64,000 nt of DNA. Source: Enterobacter sp. ENT03 (lineage in GTDB: Bacteria > Pseudomonadota > Gammaproteobacteria > Enterobacterales > Enterobacteriaceae). Below, one piece after another: positions 29,554-39,950 of this stretch. The translations under genes and the position numbers were made by a program. The DNA lies in the NCBI RefSeq assembly GCF_019218745.1, contig NZ_JAHUXA010000003.1, positions 193,062 through 257,061 of the forward strand, in the 5' to 3' direction. A model generated the notes under the pieces. The model did not search any database, was not told the DNA's origin, and was given only the letters and a program-made list of their open reading frames with translations. The stretch's first letter is position 1. The number at the start of each line of letters is the position of its first letter.

Positions 29554-30273
29554 ATGGTCATTAAGGCGCAAAGCCCGGCGGGTTTCGCTGAAGAATATAT
29601 CATCGAAAGTATCTGGAATAACCGCTTCGCCCCAGGGACCATTCTGCCTGCCGAGCGTGAGCTTTCTGAACTGATTGGTGTCACTCGAACCACCCTGCGT
29701 GAAGTGTTACAGCGTCTCGCCCGTGATGGCTGGCTGACCATTCAGCATGGTAAACCCACCAAAGTGAACAATTTTTGGGAAACATCGGGGCTGAATATCC
29801 TTGAAACGCTGGCACGCCTCGATCATGAAAGCGTTCCTCAGCTGATCGACAACCTGCTTTCCGTCCGTACCAACATCGCGACTATTTTTATCCGCACGGC
29901 TTTCCGTCAACATCCTGAAGATGCGATGAAGGTGCTTGCCACGGCGAATGCCATTGAAGATCACGCCGATGCGTTTGCCGAGCTGGATTACAACATTTTT
30001 CGCGGGCTGGCGTTTGCCTCAGGCAACCCGATTTACGGCTTGATCATCAACGGCATGAAAGGCCTGTACACGCGCATTGGCCGTCACTACTTTGCCAATC
30101 CGGAAGCCCGCAGCCTGGCGCTCGGCTTTTATCACAAGCTGGCGCAGGTGTGCGAGCAGGGTGAACTGGATCAGGTGTATGACACGGTTCGTCGCTATGG
30201 ACGCGAGAGCGGCGAGATCTGGCACCGCATGCAAAAAACGCTGCCTGGCGGCATCTCAATGCACGGACGTTAA
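29554..30273 (+). CDS. fadR: FadR, acyl-CoA-responsive fatty acid regulator
   Basis: A 239-residue GntR-family regulator, the E. coli length, which represses fad genes and activates fab genes until long-chain acyl-CoA binds. The N-terminal winged helix ([23 protein letters not shown], given here as residues 29-51) and the C-terminal FadC ligand domain are complete. The likely target in this window is the operator before fadD. The 296 bases to dsbB hold the promoter and no remnant of nhaB that I can see. Confidence 0.96.
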   Translation: MVIKAQSPAGFAEEYIIESIWNNRFAPGTILPAERELSELIGVTRTTLREVLQRLARDGWLTIQHGKPTKVNNFWETSGLNILETLARLDHESVPQLIDNLLSVRTNIATIFIRTAFRQHPEDAMKVLATANAIEDHADAFAELDYNIFRGLAFASGNPIYGLIINGMKGLYTRIGRHYFANPEARSLALGFYHKLAQVCEQGELDQVYDTVRRYGRESGEIWHRMQKTLPGGISMHGR

Positions 30274-30281
30274 GACGAAGA

Positions 30282-30309
30282 AAAACCCCTCTCATCCGAG
30301 AGGGGTTTT
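30282..30309. terminator. Bidirectional terminator between fadR and ycgB
   Basis: A perfect 12-bp stem (AAAACCCCTCTC, loop ATCC, complement) is followed by TTTT then GTTTT and lies directly between the convergent genes. Confidence 0.92.
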
Positions 30310-30312
30310 GTT

Positions 30313-31845
30313 TTACAGGCTGTTCGGACGCGGCGGGCAGCGGTCTAACAGCTCCACGCTACCATCCTCATTTTGCTGCTCCAGCGCGACATCAAATCCC
30401 CATAGACGATGCACATGCTTTAACACTTCCCGGCGGCCCTTATCCAGCGGCGCGCGATTATGCGGAATATAACGCAGCGTCAGCGAGCGATCCCCGCGCA
30501 GATCCACATTCCATACCTGAATATTCGGCTCCAGATTGCTCAGATTGTACTGGGCTGACAGTTTCGAGCGGATCTCCCGGTAGCCATCCTCGTTATGGAT
30601 AGCGGCAATCTCCAGATAATTATTGCGATCGTCATCCAGCACGCTGAACAGGCGGAAATCGCGCATTACCTTAGGCGACAGAAACTGGCTGATAAAGCTC
30701 TCGTCTTTAAAATCACGCATCGCAAAGTGCAGCGTTTCCAGCCAGTCGGAGCCAGCGATGTCCGGGAACCAGTAGCGATCTTCTTCAGTGGGCGACTGGC
30801 AAATACGCTTAATGTCCTGGAACATGGCAAAGCCCAGCGCATACGGGTTAATGCCGCTATACCACGGGCTGTTATAGGGCGGCTGGAACACCACGTTGGT
30901 ATGACTGTGCAGAAACTCCAGCATAAAGCGCTCAGTCACTTTTCCTTCGTCATACAGGTGATTGAGAATGGTGTAATGCCAGAAGGTCGCCCAGCCTTCG
31001 TTCATCACCTGCGTCTGTTTTTGCGGATAAAAATACTGGCTCACCTTACGCACAATGCGCAAAATCTCCCGCTGCCAGGATTCCAGCAGTGGCGCATTTT
31101 TTTCCATAAAGTAGAGCAGGTTTTCCTGCGGTTCAGAAGGATAACGACGCGCTTGCGCCACCGCTTCGACCTCTTCTCGTTTAGGCAGGGTGCGCCACAA
31201 GGTATTCACCTGGCTTTGCAGATACTCCTCACGGCTTTTTTGCCGCGCTTTCTCTTCCTGCAACGAAATTTTCTGCGGACGTTTATAGCGGTCAACGCCG
31301 TAGTTCATCAGGGCATGGCAGGAGTCGAGCAGCTTCTCTACCTCATCCACCCCATAGCGTTCCTCGCAGTCGGTAATGTATTTCCGTGCGAAGATCAGGT
31401 AATCGACAATCGAGCTGGCATCGGTCCAGCTGCGGAACAGGTAATTATTTTTAAAGAAGGAGTTATGCCCGTAGCAGGCATGCGCCATCACCAGCGCCTG
31501 CATGGTAATGGTGTTTTCTTCCATCAGATAAGCAATACAGGGGCTTGAATTAATGACGATTTCATACGCCAGCCCCTGCTGGCCGTGCTTGTAGAGTCGT
31601 TCTGTCTCGATAAACTTTTTACCAAAAGACCAGTGGGGATAGTTGATCGGCATCCCGACGCTGGAGTAGGCGTCCATCATCTGCTCCGAGGTGATCACCT
31701 CGATCTGATGCGGATAAGTATCCAGGCGGTAGAGTTTTGCCACGCGGTCAATTTCGGCAAGATAGGTATCGAGCAGCTCAAACGTCCAGTCAGGTCCATC
31801 GCAGAGACGTGTCGTATCCTTATTCATGGAATCAATCATAGCCAT
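30313..31845 (-). CDS. ycgB: YcgB, SpoVR-family protein
   Basis: A 510-residue SpoVR-family protein, the same length as E. coli YcgB. In enterobacteria YcgB belongs to the stationary-phase (RpoS) set and acts with the YeaG kinase/YeaH group in nutrient stress, but its biochemical role is open. The HACYGHNSFFKNNYLF and NEGWATFWHY motifs hold His and Glu residues that could bind metal. It is divergent from dadA. Confidence 0.93.
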   Translation of the reverse strand: MAMIDSMNKDTTRLCDGPDWTFELLDTYLAEIDRVAKLYRLDTYPHQIEVITSEQMMDAYSSVGMPINYPHWSFGKKFIETERLYKHGQQGLAYEIVINSSPCIAYLMEENTITMQALVMAHACYGHNSFFKNNYLFRSWTDASSIVDYLIFARKYITDCEERYGVDEVEKLLDSCHALMNYGVDRYKRPQKISLQEEKARQKSREEYLQSQVNTLWRTLPKREEVEAVAQARRYPSEPQENLLYFMEKNAPLLESWQREILRIVRKVSQYFYPQKQTQVMNEGWATFWHYTILNHLYDEGKVTERFMLEFLHSHTNVVFQPPYNSPWYSGINPYALGFAMFQDIKRICQSPTEEDRYWFPDIAGSDWLETLHFAMRDFKDESFISQFLSPKVMRDFRLFSVLDDDRNNYLEIAAIHNEDGYREIRSKLSAQYNLSNLEPNIQVWNVDLRGDRSLTLRYIPHNRAPLDKGRREVLKHVHRLWGFDVALEQQNEDGSVELLDRCPPRPNSL

Positions 31846-32063
31846 TAGCGCGCCCTCATTGTTGGCGGATCTCTCTGTATGGAGAGCCTCATTTCAAGCA
31901 TAGATCAAGGTGTCACAAAGGGTCTGCCCGGTAAATTTTTTTCTTCACCATTTCGCCTTGCCGGAATGGGGTAAAAGCCCCTGTTCGCAGAATAAAATAC
32001 TGACTAAAAAGGTGGCTCAGCAGGAGATCCTAAAACCGCCGTCACAGGCGGCGCGGGCTAAGA

Positions 32064-32079
32064 TGTGAGGTGAGTCACC
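32064..32079. promoter_or_regulatory. CRP site upstream of dadA
   Basis: TGTGA-GGTGAG-TCACC matches the CRP consensus with one mismatch, 86 bases before dadA. E. coli dadAX is controlled by CRP and Lrp. The whole ycgB-dadA gap (31846-32164) holds no gene; a small stem CCGCC/GGCGG at 32037-32052 precedes the site. Confidence 0.65.
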
Positions 32080-32164
32080 ATAAAAAAGCCATATGTTGAA
32101 TAACATTTTCATCTGGGTTATCAATTTGTAATCAGAACATTGTTCTTTCTCATAGGGAGTGGTT

Positions 32165-33463
32165 ATGCGCATTGTCGTACTGGGAAGTGGCGTGGTGGGT
32201 GTCACCAGCGCCTGGTATCTGAATCAGGCCGGGCATGAAGTCACGGTGATCGAGCGGGAACCGGGTCCGGCGCTGCAAACCAGCGCCGCCAATGCCGGAC
32301 AGATCTCACCCGGTTATGCGGCGCCCTGGGCCGCGCCTGGCGTGCCGCTAAAGGCGATCAAGTGGATGTTTGAACGCCACGCGCCGCTGGCTATCAGTCT
32401 GGATGGCTCTTCGTCACAGTTGAAATGGATGTGGCAGATGCTGCGCAACTGCGATACCCGTCACTATATGGAAAACAAAGGCCGCATGGTGCGTCTTGCC
32501 GAGTACAGCCGCGACTGCCTGAAAACCCTGCGTGACACCACCGGCATCCAGTACGAAGGACGGCAGGGCGGCACGCTGCAACTGTTCCGCACCGCGCAGC
32601 AGTATGACAACGCCACCCGCGACATCGCGGTGCTCAAGGAGGCGGGCGTACCCTATCAGTTACTGGAAGCGTCCCGTCTGGCGGAGGTGGAACCGGCGCT
32701 GGCCGAAGTGTCCCATAAGCTGACCGGCGGCCTGCGCCTGCCCAACGATGAAACCGGCGACTGCCAGCTGTTTACCCAGCGGCTGGCGGCGATGGCAGAG
32801 GCGGCGGGCGTGGTATTCCGCTACAACACGCCCGTTGAGCAACTGCTGCATGAAGGTGAAAAAATCTACGGCGTGAAGTGCGGCGACGAGGTCATCAAAG
32901 CCGATGCCTATGTAATGGCATTTGGCTCTTACTCCACCCGAATGCTAAAGAACATTGTCGATATTCCGGTCTACCCCCTTAAGGGGTATTCGCTGACCAT
33001 TCCGGTTGCGGAAGATGACGGCGCGCCGGTTTCGACCATACTGGATGAGAGCTACAAAATCGCCATCACCCGTTTTGACCAGCGCATTCGCGTCGGCGGG
33101 ATGGCAGAAATCGTCGGTTTTAATACCGAACTGTTGCAGCCGCGTCGTGAAACTCTGGAGATGGTGGTACGCGATCTCTTCCCGCGTGGCGGCCATGTGG
33201 AACAGGCGACCTTCTGGACCGGGCTGCGGCCAATGACGCCGGATGGCACGCCGCTGGTAGGGCGCACGCCGTTCAAAAATCTGTGGCTCAACACCGGTCA
33301 CGGCACGCTGGGCTGGACCATGGCCTGCGGATCCGGCCAGTTGCTGAGCGATTTGCTGTCGGGTCGTACACCGGCGATCCCGTTTGAGGATCTGAGCGTG
33401 GCACGCTACCAGCCCGGTTTCACCCCGGCCCGACCGCAGCAACTGCACGGTGTACAAAACTAA
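32165..33463 (+). CDS. dadA: DadA, D-amino acid dehydrogenase
   Basis: A 432-residue FAD enzyme at the inner membrane that oxidises D-alanine to pyruvate and ammonia and feeds electrons to quinone. The N-terminal dinucleotide motif is [31 protein letters not shown] and [16 protein letters not shown] close the FAD site. The ATG at 32165 (MRIVVLG) follows GGGAG; GTG two codons earlier is less likely. It is cotranscribed with dadX, 11 bases downstream. Confidence 0.97.
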   Translation: MRIVVLGSGVVGVTSAWYLNQAGHEVTVIEREPGPALQTSAANAGQISPGYAAPWAAPGVPLKAIKWMFERHAPLAISLDGSSSQLKWMWQMLRNCDTRHYMENKGRMVRLAEYSRDCLKTLRDTTGIQYEGRQGGTLQLFRTAQQYDNATRDIAVLKEAGVPYQLLEASRLAEVEPALAEVSHKLTGGLRLPNDETGDCQLFTQRLAAMAEAAGVVFRYNTPVEQLLHEGEKIYGVKCGDEVIKADAYVMAFGSYSTRMLKNIVDIPVYPLKGYSLTIPVAEDDGAPVSTILDESYKIAITRFDQRIRVGGMAEIVGFNTELLQPRRETLEMVVRDLFPRGGHVEQATFWTGLRPMTPDGTPLVGRTPFKNLWLNTGHGTLGWTMACGSGQLLSDLLSGRTPAIPFEDLSVARYQPGFTPARPQQLHGVQN

Positions 33464-33474
33464 AAGGAGCAGTC

Positions 33475-34545
33475 ATGTCTCGTCCTGTACAGGCCACCAT
33501 CGACACGCAGGCGCTGCGTCATAACCTGCAGATTGTCCGGCGGGCCGCGCCTGTGTCCCGCGTCTGGTCGGTGGTGAAAGCCAACGCCTACGGACACGGT
33601 ATCGAGCGGGTATGGAATGCGCTCAGCAGCAGCGATGGCTTTGCGATGCTCAATCTGGAAGAGGCGATCCTGTTACGCGAGCGGGGGTGGAAAGGGCCGA
33701 TCCTGATGCTGGAAGGTTTTTTTCATGCCGATGAACTGGCGCTGTTCGATCAGTATCGCCTGACCACCAGCGTACACAGCAACTGGCAACTGAAAGCGCT
33801 GCAAAACGCCCGATTACAGGCGCCGCTCGATGTTTACCTCAAGGTGAACAGCGGCATGAACCGTCTCGGTTTCCAGCCGGAGCGGGTGCACTCGGTGTGG
33901 CAACAACTGCGGGCGATGAGCAATGTTGGCAGCATGACGCTGATGTCACACTTTGCTGTCGCCGAGCGTCCCGACGGTATCGACGAGGCGATGGTGAAAA
34001 TCGAACAGGCCGCCGAGGGGCTGGACTGTGCGCGTTCATTGTCTAATTCGGCGGCCACGCTCTGGCATCCGGCGGCGCATTTCGACTGGGTCAGGCCGGG
34101 CATTATTCTTTATGGCGCCTCGCCGTCCGGCCAGTGGCAGGATGTGGCGACCAGCGGCCTGAAACCGGTCATGACGCTCAGCAGCCAGATCATTGGCGTT
34201 CAGACGTTAAAAGCAGGTGACAGCGTGGGCTATGGACTGCGCTACCGGGCGCGAGGGGAGCAACGCATCGGCATTGTCGCCTGCGGTTACGCCGACGGGT
34301 ATCCGCGTGTGGCCCCGGACGGTACGCCGGTGCTGGTGGACGGCGTGCGTACCCGCACCATCGGCGCAGTTTCTATGGATATGCTGACGGTAGATCTGAC
34401 CCCATGCCCGCAGGCCGGGATCGGCACGCCGGTAGAGCTATGGGGGCAGGAGATCAAAATCGATGATGTGGCGAGCGCCGCAGGCACGGTGGGCTATGAA
34501 CTGATGTGCGCCTTAGCCCCGCGCGTACCTGTTGTGACAGTGTAA
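33475..34545 (+). CDS. dadX: DadX, catabolic alanine racemase
   Basis: A 356-residue PLP enzyme that converts L-alanine to D-alanine for DadA, the E. coli length. The PLP lysine is K35 in [10 protein letters not shown], and the catalytic Tyr from the other subunit is in VGYGLRY. AAGGAG precedes the ATG. It converges with cvrA. Confidence 0.97.
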   Translation: MSRPVQATIDTQALRHNLQIVRRAAPVSRVWSVVKANAYGHGIERVWNALSSSDGFAMLNLEEAILLRERGWKGPILMLEGFFHADELALFDQYRLTTSVHSNWQLKALQNARLQAPLDVYLKVNSGMNRLGFQPERVHSVWQQLRAMSNVGSMTLMSHFAVAERPDGIDEAMVKIEQAAEGLDCARSLSNSAATLWHPAAHFDWVRPGIILYGASPSGQWQDVATSGLKPVMTLSSQIIGVQTLKAGDSVGYGLRYRARGEQRIGIVACGYADGYPRVAPDGTPVLVDGVRTRTIGAVSMDMLTVDLTPCPQAGIGTPVELWGQEIKIDDVASAAGTVGYELMCALAPRVPVVTV

Positions 34546-34560
34546 CATTAAACGGGGCGG

Positions 34561-36294
34561 TCAGGCCGCCTCGTCTTCCATTGGACGAACCCCGACCTTG
34601 CGCACCGCGTTATCTTCTTTCTCCGCTACCGTCCAGATCATCCCGGCGAACTCTACCTGATCCCCGACCACCGGCGCGGCCCCCAGCAGTTTCTGAATAA
34701 TTTCCCCCAGCGTCTGCTGCTTGTCGCGGTAATCCGCGCCGACATCAATGCCGTAAATCAGCGCCACATCCGCAAATTTCGCGTTGGCTTCGAGGATAAA
34801 GTCGCCGAAGAAGCGCTGATCCAGCGCCACCGGCGGTGAATGGCTGAACAGCTTGCCAAGTGCGGGCAGGTCTTTTTCACGGCCAATCACGCACAGCACA
34901 TCCCCCTCGCGCAACCGGGTGCTGCCGGTAGGATGTAAGAGGGCGTTATCGCGGAACAGCGCCGCAATGCGCGTTTCGGCAGGCATATGCAAATCCCGCA
35001 GCGCCGCGCCGACGCACCATTTATCGTCGCTAAGCTGATAGATAAACTGCTCCCACGGGTTTTCCGGGTGAATGTCCAGTCCGACGCGGGACTCCGGCCA
35101 GCCCACTGGCGGCACCACCACTTTGGCTTTTTTCGCCGCCCAGCCGAGGGAAGAGCCCTGGAACAGCAGCGAAATCAGCACCACGAAGAAGGCGATATTA
35201 AAGAACAGTCGCGCATTTTCCAGCCCGGCCATCATCGGGAAGACCGCCAGAATAATCGGTACTGCGCCGCGCAGGCCGACCCAGCTGATAAAGATCCTTT
35301 CGCGCAGGTTAAAGCCACGGAACGGCAACAACCCGGCAAATACCGACAGCGGGCGGGCGAAGAAGATCATCCAGGCCGAGAGGATCAGCGCCGGAATAGC
35401 AATGGCCAGCAGATCGGACGGTGTCACCAGCAGGCCGAGCACAAGGAACATGGCAATTTGCGCCAGCCACGCCAGACCATCAAAGTTTTGCTGAATGCTG
35501 TAGCGGTTGCGCAGCGGGCGGTTGCCCAGCACAAAGCCACACAGATAGACCGCAAGAATACCGCTGCCTTCCAGCGCAGTGGTAATCGCGAAAACCATGA
35601 TGCCGCCGCTGAGCGCCAGCAACGGATACAGCCCGGCGGGGAGGGCGATGCGGTTGATCATCTGCTGTAACAGATACCCCCCGGCCAGACCCAGCACAAT
35701 GCCCAGTCCAAACTGCTGAATAATATGCACCGCAAACATCCAGCTCAGGCCGCTTTCATGCTGCTGGATCATCTCAATTAAGGTGATGGTTAAAAACACC
35801 GCCATCGGATCGTTGCTGCCGGATTCAATCTCCAGCGTCGAGCCAACACGCTCATTAAGCCCTTTACCGCCAAGCAGGGAGAACACTGCTGCGGCATCCG
35901 TGGATCCGACAATCGCGCCGACCAGCAGGCCTTCCATGATGTCCAGATGAAACAACCAGGCGGCCATCATCCCGGTCAGACCTGAGGTGATCAACACGCC
36001 AACCGTCGCCAGCGACAGGGCAGGCCCCAGCGCCACCCGGAAGGAGCTTGCCTGGGTGCGCATCCCGCCATCCAGCAGGATCACCGCCAGCGCCAGGTTA
36101 CTCACCATGTAGGCAAAGGGGTAGTTATCAAAGGGGATACCGCCAACACCATCCACCCCGGCGAGCATGCCGATGGCCAGGAAAATCACCAGGATGGGAA
36201 TACCGAGACGAGAGGAGAAAGAACTTAATAAGATGCTACAGGTTACCAGTACAGAACCCAGAATAAAAAGACCGATTATCGCCTCTGCTTCCAA
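34561..36294 (-). CDS. cvrA: NhaP2 (CvrA), K+/H+ antiporter
   Basis: A 577-residue CPA1-type antiporter for potassium and protons. The N-terminal half has about 12 helices (from [24 protein letters not shown] holds the acidic residues of the ion site), followed by a TrkA-C domain (about 405-485) and a C-terminal regulatory domain. The start is taken as TTG at 36294 because GAGGAG lies nine bases upstream and similarity to E. coli begins there; an ATG at 36357 lacks these supports. Confidence 0.92.
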   Translation of the reverse strand: MEAEAIIGLFILGSVLVTCSILLSSFSSRLGIPILVIFLAIGMLAGVDGVGGIPFDNYPFAYMVSNLALAVILLDGGMRTQASSFRVALGPALSLATVGVLITSGLTGMMAAWLFHLDIMEGLLVGAIVGSTDAAAVFSLLGGKGLNERVGSTLEIESGSNDPMAVFLTITLIEMIQQHESGLSWMFAVHIIQQFGLGIVLGLAGGYLLQQMINRIALPAGLYPLLALSGGIMVFAITTALEGSGILAVYLCGFVLGNRPLRNRYSIQQNFDGLAWLAQIAMFLVLGLLVTPSDLLAIAIPALILSAWMIFFARPLSVFAGLLPFRGFNLRERIFISWVGLRGAVPIILAVFPMMAGLENARLFFNIAFFVVLISLLFQGSSLGWAAKKAKVVVPPVGWPESRVGLDIHPENPWEQFIYQLSDDKWCVGAALRDLHMPAETRIAALFRDNALLHPTGSTRLREGDVLCVIGREKDLPALGKLFSHSPPVALDQRFFGDFILEANAKFADVALIYGIDVGADYRDKQQTLGEIIQKLLGAAPVVGDQVEFAGMIWTVAEKEDNAVRKVGVRPMEDEAA

Positions 36295-36421
36295 TGTCGA
36301 ATTACTCCTCAAAACGCCGTTACTGCCAGACAACATGCACGATCGGCGACCGTGCATCTCAATACGCTTCTTTATATTAACGGCAGGACATCAGATTTGA
36401 TAAGGGCGATGAATACATTTT

Positions 36422-37333
36422 TTACTCATGCAGCACAGAATGCCCTGTCAGGGTAAGCCGGGTGTGCACGCCATCGTGGTCAAGGGTCGCCTGTGCGCCG
36501 AGCGGCAGAGTAACCGTTTGCGGCTCATGGCCGAAGGCCAGACCGGCGATTAACGGGATGGCGAGCTGCGAGCGCATAAAGTCGATCATCGCCGCCAGGC
36601 TGTAGCCCGCATCGTAATCGTTGGGCGCGCTGCCGCTGAAACTGCCGAGGATCACCGCCCGCTGGCGGGACAAAATCCCGGCGTGGTGAAGCTGCAACAG
36701 CATGCGTTCGACGCGGAACGGGTGTTCGTTGATGTCTTCGAGCACCAGAATGCCATTGTCGATGTCCGGCATCCACGGCGTGCCGATAAGCGATACCAGC
36801 ATCGCCAGATTCCCGCCCCACAGCGTGCCCTGCGTGTGGCAAGGCTGCCCGTCACCGTGCCACTCCACCGTGAACGTCGCATTGCGCAAGGCCAGCCAGA
36901 AGTGCCGTTCGGTAAAAGCATCCGCCGTTTCGGCACCGACGTTGCCCGCCAGCATCGGCCCGCTGAAGCTCCCCACGCCGTGCTTAAGCAACCCCAGCTG
37001 AAAGGCGGTGAAATCGCTGTGCCCGCAGATCAGCAGCGGATCCTGCTGCTGACGCCGCGCCAGTCCCGCCCAGTCCACCGAGGTCAGCAAACGGCTGGCG
37101 CCGTAACCGCCGCGCACCGGCATGACAATCACGTTTTTACCGGCCAGCGTGGTGAGTCCGTTGAGATCCGCCAGCCGTTCGTCATCGCTGCCGGCGAAGC
37201 GCTGCCAGCGGCGGGCGATCACCTCGCGGTTATGCACCTCATGACCGGCAGCCTCCAGCCGCGCAACACCACGGGCGGCCGCCGCCTGATTAATGCAGTA
37301 ACCCGAAGGCGCAATTAAATGAAACACAGACAT
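36422..37333 (-). CDS. ldcA: LdcA, murein tetrapeptide LD-carboxypeptidase
   Basis: A 303-residue cytoplasmic serine peptidase of family S66 that removes the terminal D-Ala from recycled tetrapeptides. The nucleophile is S106 in GHSDFT, with Glu in LEDINEHPFR and a late His in FGHEP forming the rest of the triad. There is no signal peptide. It is divergent from the lytic transglycosylase emtA, another recycling gene. Confidence 0.95.
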   Translation of the reverse strand: MSVFHLIAPSGYCINQAAAARGVARLEAAGHEVHNREVIARRWQRFAGSDDERLADLNGLTTLAGKNVIVMPVRGGYGASRLLTSVDWAGLARRQQQDPLLICGHSDFTAFQLGLLKHGVGSFSGPMLAGNVGAETADAFTERHFWLALRNATFTVEWHGDGQPCHTQGTLWGGNLAMLVSLIGTPWMPDIDNGILVLEDINEHPFRVERMLLQLHHAGILSRQRAVILGSFSGSAPNDYDAGYSLAAMIDFMRSQLAIPLIAGLAFGHEPQTVTLPLGAQATLDHDGVHTRLTLTGHSVLHE

Positions 37334-37457
37334 GGCAAATCCTTGCTGACATATAAAGTGAAACGTTTATCATGCCGCTTACGCCCGCCATACTTCAAGC
37401 GGCATCTGCTGGCTGGCGGGCGACTGTAAATTACATACCGGTAAAAGGATCGTTGGC

Positions 37458-38069
37458 GTGAAATTAAGATGGTTTGCTTTTTTGATTGTGTTACTGGCGG
37501 GATGCAGTTCAAAACAGGACTATAAAAATCCACCATGGAACCCGGAAGTGCCGGTTAAACGCGCCATGCAGTGGATGCCGATTAGCGAGAAAGCAGGGGC
37601 AGCGTGGGGCGTCAGCCCGCGACTTATTACTGCGATCATCGCGGTGGAATCCGGCGGTAATCCGACCCTGGTCAGCAAATCCAATGCGGTCGGCCTGATG
37701 CAGCTGAAAGCTTCTACCGCCGGACGGGAAGTGTACCGGCATATGGGCTGGAAAGGGCAACCCTCCACCAGCGAGCTGAAAAACCCGGAGCGTAATATTT
37801 CGATGGGGACGGCCTATCTGAGCATTCTGGAACATGGCGTGCTGGCAGGGATTGAAGATCCGGAAGTGATGCAGTATGCGCTGGTGGTGTCCTATGTGAA
37901 CGGCGCGGGCGCGCTGCTGCGCACCTTCTCATCGGATCGCAAAAAAGCCATCAAAGAGATCAACTCGCTGAGCCCGGATGAGTTTGTCGACCATGTCGCC
38001 GACAATCACCCGGCACCTCAGGCCCCCCGCTACATCTGGAAAGTGCAGCAGGCGATGGATGCCATGTAA
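37458..38069 (+). CDS. emtA: EmtA, membrane-bound lytic murein transglycosylase E
   Basis: A 203-residue outer-membrane lipoprotein that cuts glycan strands endolytically. The signal peptide ends in LAGC (Cys16). The SLT family catalytic Glu is E64 in IAVESGGNP, followed by GLMQLKAST and NISMGTAYL. The start is GTG with AAAGGA upstream. The 3' end nearly touches ycgR. Confidence 0.95.
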   Translation: MKLRWFAFLIVLLAGCSSKQDYKNPPWNPEVPVKRAMQWMPISEKAGAAWGVSPRLITAIIAVESGGNPTLVSKSNAVGLMQLKASTAGREVYRHMGWKGQPSTSELKNPERNISMGTAYLSILEHGVLAGIEDPEVMQYALVVSYVNGAGALLRTFSSDRKKAIKEINSLSPDEFVDHVADNHPAPQAPRYIWKVQQAMDAM

Positions 38070-38072
38070 CCC

Positions 38073-38804
38073 TTAGCGGACGTTGTTGGCGCGTTGATGC
38101 GCTTCGCGCTCCAGCGAGAAGATGATGCGCTGGAGCTCGCGCTCAACCGCCGGGTTGACGTTCAGAAAGCGGAAGCTCAGGCGCGGGGTGGACACCGTTT
38201 CGTTTTTACCATCCACCACCGTGCGCTCGCTGATCGACAGCAACTGGGCATCAAAATAGAACTGCCCCCAGCCCGCCATATCCAGCTCAATTTGCGTAAA
38301 GCGCAGCCCTTCTTTCAGCGCCTCCGGCGCACTGCCTTCCAGCAACGCCCCCATGCCGCCGAGCGATAAATCGAACAGACGAAAACGCAGTAGGGATTTA
38401 TCCGGCATTCTGGCTTTGCAGTAATAGGCCGGATAGAGCGGGGCGGAGATGCGGAAATACTCCCGACGCTGGATAAACCACAGTTCGGCGGGCAGCGGCG
38501 TAATAAACGCAGGCAGCGCCTGATATTCGCCGCTAAAAAGTTTGGGCAGTGTAAATTCGACTTTTGCGCCACGGGTTTCTGCGGTAACGGCGATATTCTC
38601 GGCGCGCTGAACGGCTTTGTTATCGTATTCCTGGCTACCGAAATCCATCACCAGACCTTCCGGCGAGACGTCGAGGATCTTGCTGATAAACTGACCACTG
38701 GACCATGAGATGCGCAACGGCACCTGGCCTTTTTGCAGATCGCGCAATACCCCCAGCACGGCCAGCGGGGTCTGCTTCAGAAACTGCTCACTGTAATTAC
38801 TCAC
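38073..38804 (-). CDS. ycgR: YcgR, c-di-GMP-responsive flagellar brake
   Basis: A 243-residue PilZ protein which, with c-di-GMP bound, slows and biases the flagellar motor. The N-terminal YcgR domain (about 1-107) is followed by the PilZ domain with the ligand motif RREYFR at 113-118 and DLSLGG at 145-150. The length is as in E. coli. A FliA promoter stands 40 bases upstream. It ends three bases from emtA. Confidence 0.96.
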   Translation of the reverse strand: MSNYSEQFLKQTPLAVLGVLRDLQKGQVPLRISWSSGQFISKILDVSPEGLVMDFGSQEYDNKAVQRAENIAVTAETRGAKVEFTLPKLFSGEYQALPAFITPLPAELWFIQRREYFRISAPLYPAYYCKARMPDKSLLRFRLFDLSLGGMGALLEGSAPEALKEGLRFTQIELDMAGWGQFYFDAQLLSISERTVVDGKNETVSTPRLSFRFLNVNPAVERELQRIIFSLEREAHQRANNVR

Positions 38805-38843
38805 GCCGGATGGCTCCTTGGTAGCGTATCGCCTGTCGGGGAT

Positions 38844-38870
38844 ATATCGGCATGGCGACGGGAAACTTAA
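38844..38870 (-). promoter_or_regulatory. FliA (sigma-28) promoter of ycgR
   Basis: On the minus strand, TTAAGTTT, 11 bases, then GCCGATAT, against the consensus TAAAGTTT-N11-GCCGATAA. It points at ycgR, a known flagellar class 3 gene. Confidence 0.88.
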
Positions 38871-39014
38871 TACAAACGAAGAAATATTTTTTGCGATTAA
38901 ACTGAATTAAGTCTGTGACAACTAACCCTTTTGCTGTGTTTGCCTATACTTAGCGTCGTGGGCAGGAAATCATTCTTGCGGTATCGAGTCACAACAAAAA
39001 GAGGACATTGCAAA

Positions 39015-39269
39015 ATGGGCATTATTGCGTGGATCATTTTTGGTCTTATTGCCGGTGTTATCGCTAAATTTATCATGCCTGGGCGTGATGGCGGTGGTTT
39101 TATTCTGACCTGTATTCTGGGTGTGGTAGGTGCCGTGGTCGGCGGCTGGCTGGCAACGATGTTCGGTATCGGTGGGGATGTGACGGGCTTTAATCTGCAC
39201 AGCTTCCTGGTAGCGGTTGTCGGTGCGATTGTGGTGCTGGCGTTGTTCCGCCTGCTGCGTCGGGGATAA
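39015..39269 (+). CDS. ymgE: YmgE, GlsB/YeaQ/YmgE-family membrane protein
   Basis: An 84-residue inner-membrane protein of the transglycosylase-associated (GlsB) family with three hydrophobic helices (GIIAWIIFGLIAGVIAKFIM, then two Gly/Val-rich ones). The length equals E. coli YmgE. AGAGGACATTG precedes the ATG at 39015. It is linked with stress responses in the family. Repeat copy A starts 33 bases after its stop. Confidence 0.92.
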   Translation: MGIIAWIIFGLIAGVIAKFIMPGRDGGGFILTCILGVVGAVVGGWLATMFGIGGDVTGFNLHSFLVAVVGAIVVLALFRLLRRG

Positions 39270-39301
39270 GTTCAATTCTTGTATGTTTTGTATAGTGGTC
39301 T

Positions 39302-39936
39302 GTTGCGCTCTTACTGACTTCTGAGAACAACACAGAGTTCAGGCGCACAGAGCGCGCAGGGGTCGGCCAGTCGCCGCCGCCCCCTGCACCCCCGGGCTTC
39401 CGGCAAGAAAATCGCCGCTACGCGGTGGCCTTCGGCTTATCCCTTCCGGCTTCGGGTCGGGCGCGATGCAGCGTCCCTGCAACTCGCGCCCTCAGCCCGC
39501 ATCCATGCGGGCTGCCCCGGCCGTAAGTGAACGCCTCAGCGATTTTCAGCCGACCCCACACACTTCCAGATTTCTAAAAAAACACCCCTCACAGCTCCCT
39601 GTAAGTTCAGAAAAACATAAAGCCACTCAGTCGCTTTATAAAAAACAGAGATATTCACGCGAGGGGTTGAGTCCCCGCTGAAACCGGCGAGCCGGAGGCC
39701 GGATGACAAGGGCTGGACGCCATGGATGGCGGCCAGAGGCGACATGAGGCAGGAGGCCGAATCGAGCCGACCGCGGGCAGACGGGCGGGAGGTGAGCGCA
39801 GTGCGCAGCACCGGTTTCTTTGCGGGGCCGCGGGGATTGACAAGGGGGACGCGGTGTCCCCCTTGTCACGTTCACCGTCAGCGGCGTCACGCCTGATGCC
39901 GATCTAAAAGTGAACGGAACCTTCCACCGAACGGAA
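39302..39936 (+). repeat. Long intergenic repeat, copy A
   Basis: Copy A of a repeat present three times in this window. From left: a conserved block starting GTTGCGCTCTT and running to about 39550 (with the palindrome GCCCGCATCCATGCGGGC at 39497-39514), an AT-rich variable centre of about 110 bases, then a conserved block from GCGAGGGGTTGAGTCCCC at 39659. The latter ends in a 12-bp stem-loop at 39839-39867 and about one and a half copies of an 18-base unit GTTCCGTTCGGTGGAA (minus strand). No convincing gene lies inside; overlapping frames are conserved only as DNA. It fills the ymgE-foxA gap. Confidence 0.88.
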
Positions 39937-39950
39937 CCTAAACAAACAAC

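Noticed and set aside
39536-39890. Open frames on the minus strand in repeat A, matched in B and C, for example one beginning MLRTALTSRPSARG
   Set aside because: The same peptide appears in all copies only because the DNA is conserved; frames run into the variable centre at different points, there is no ribosome site, several frames are open at once as expected of GC-rich DNA, and stem changes follow base pairing rather than codon position.
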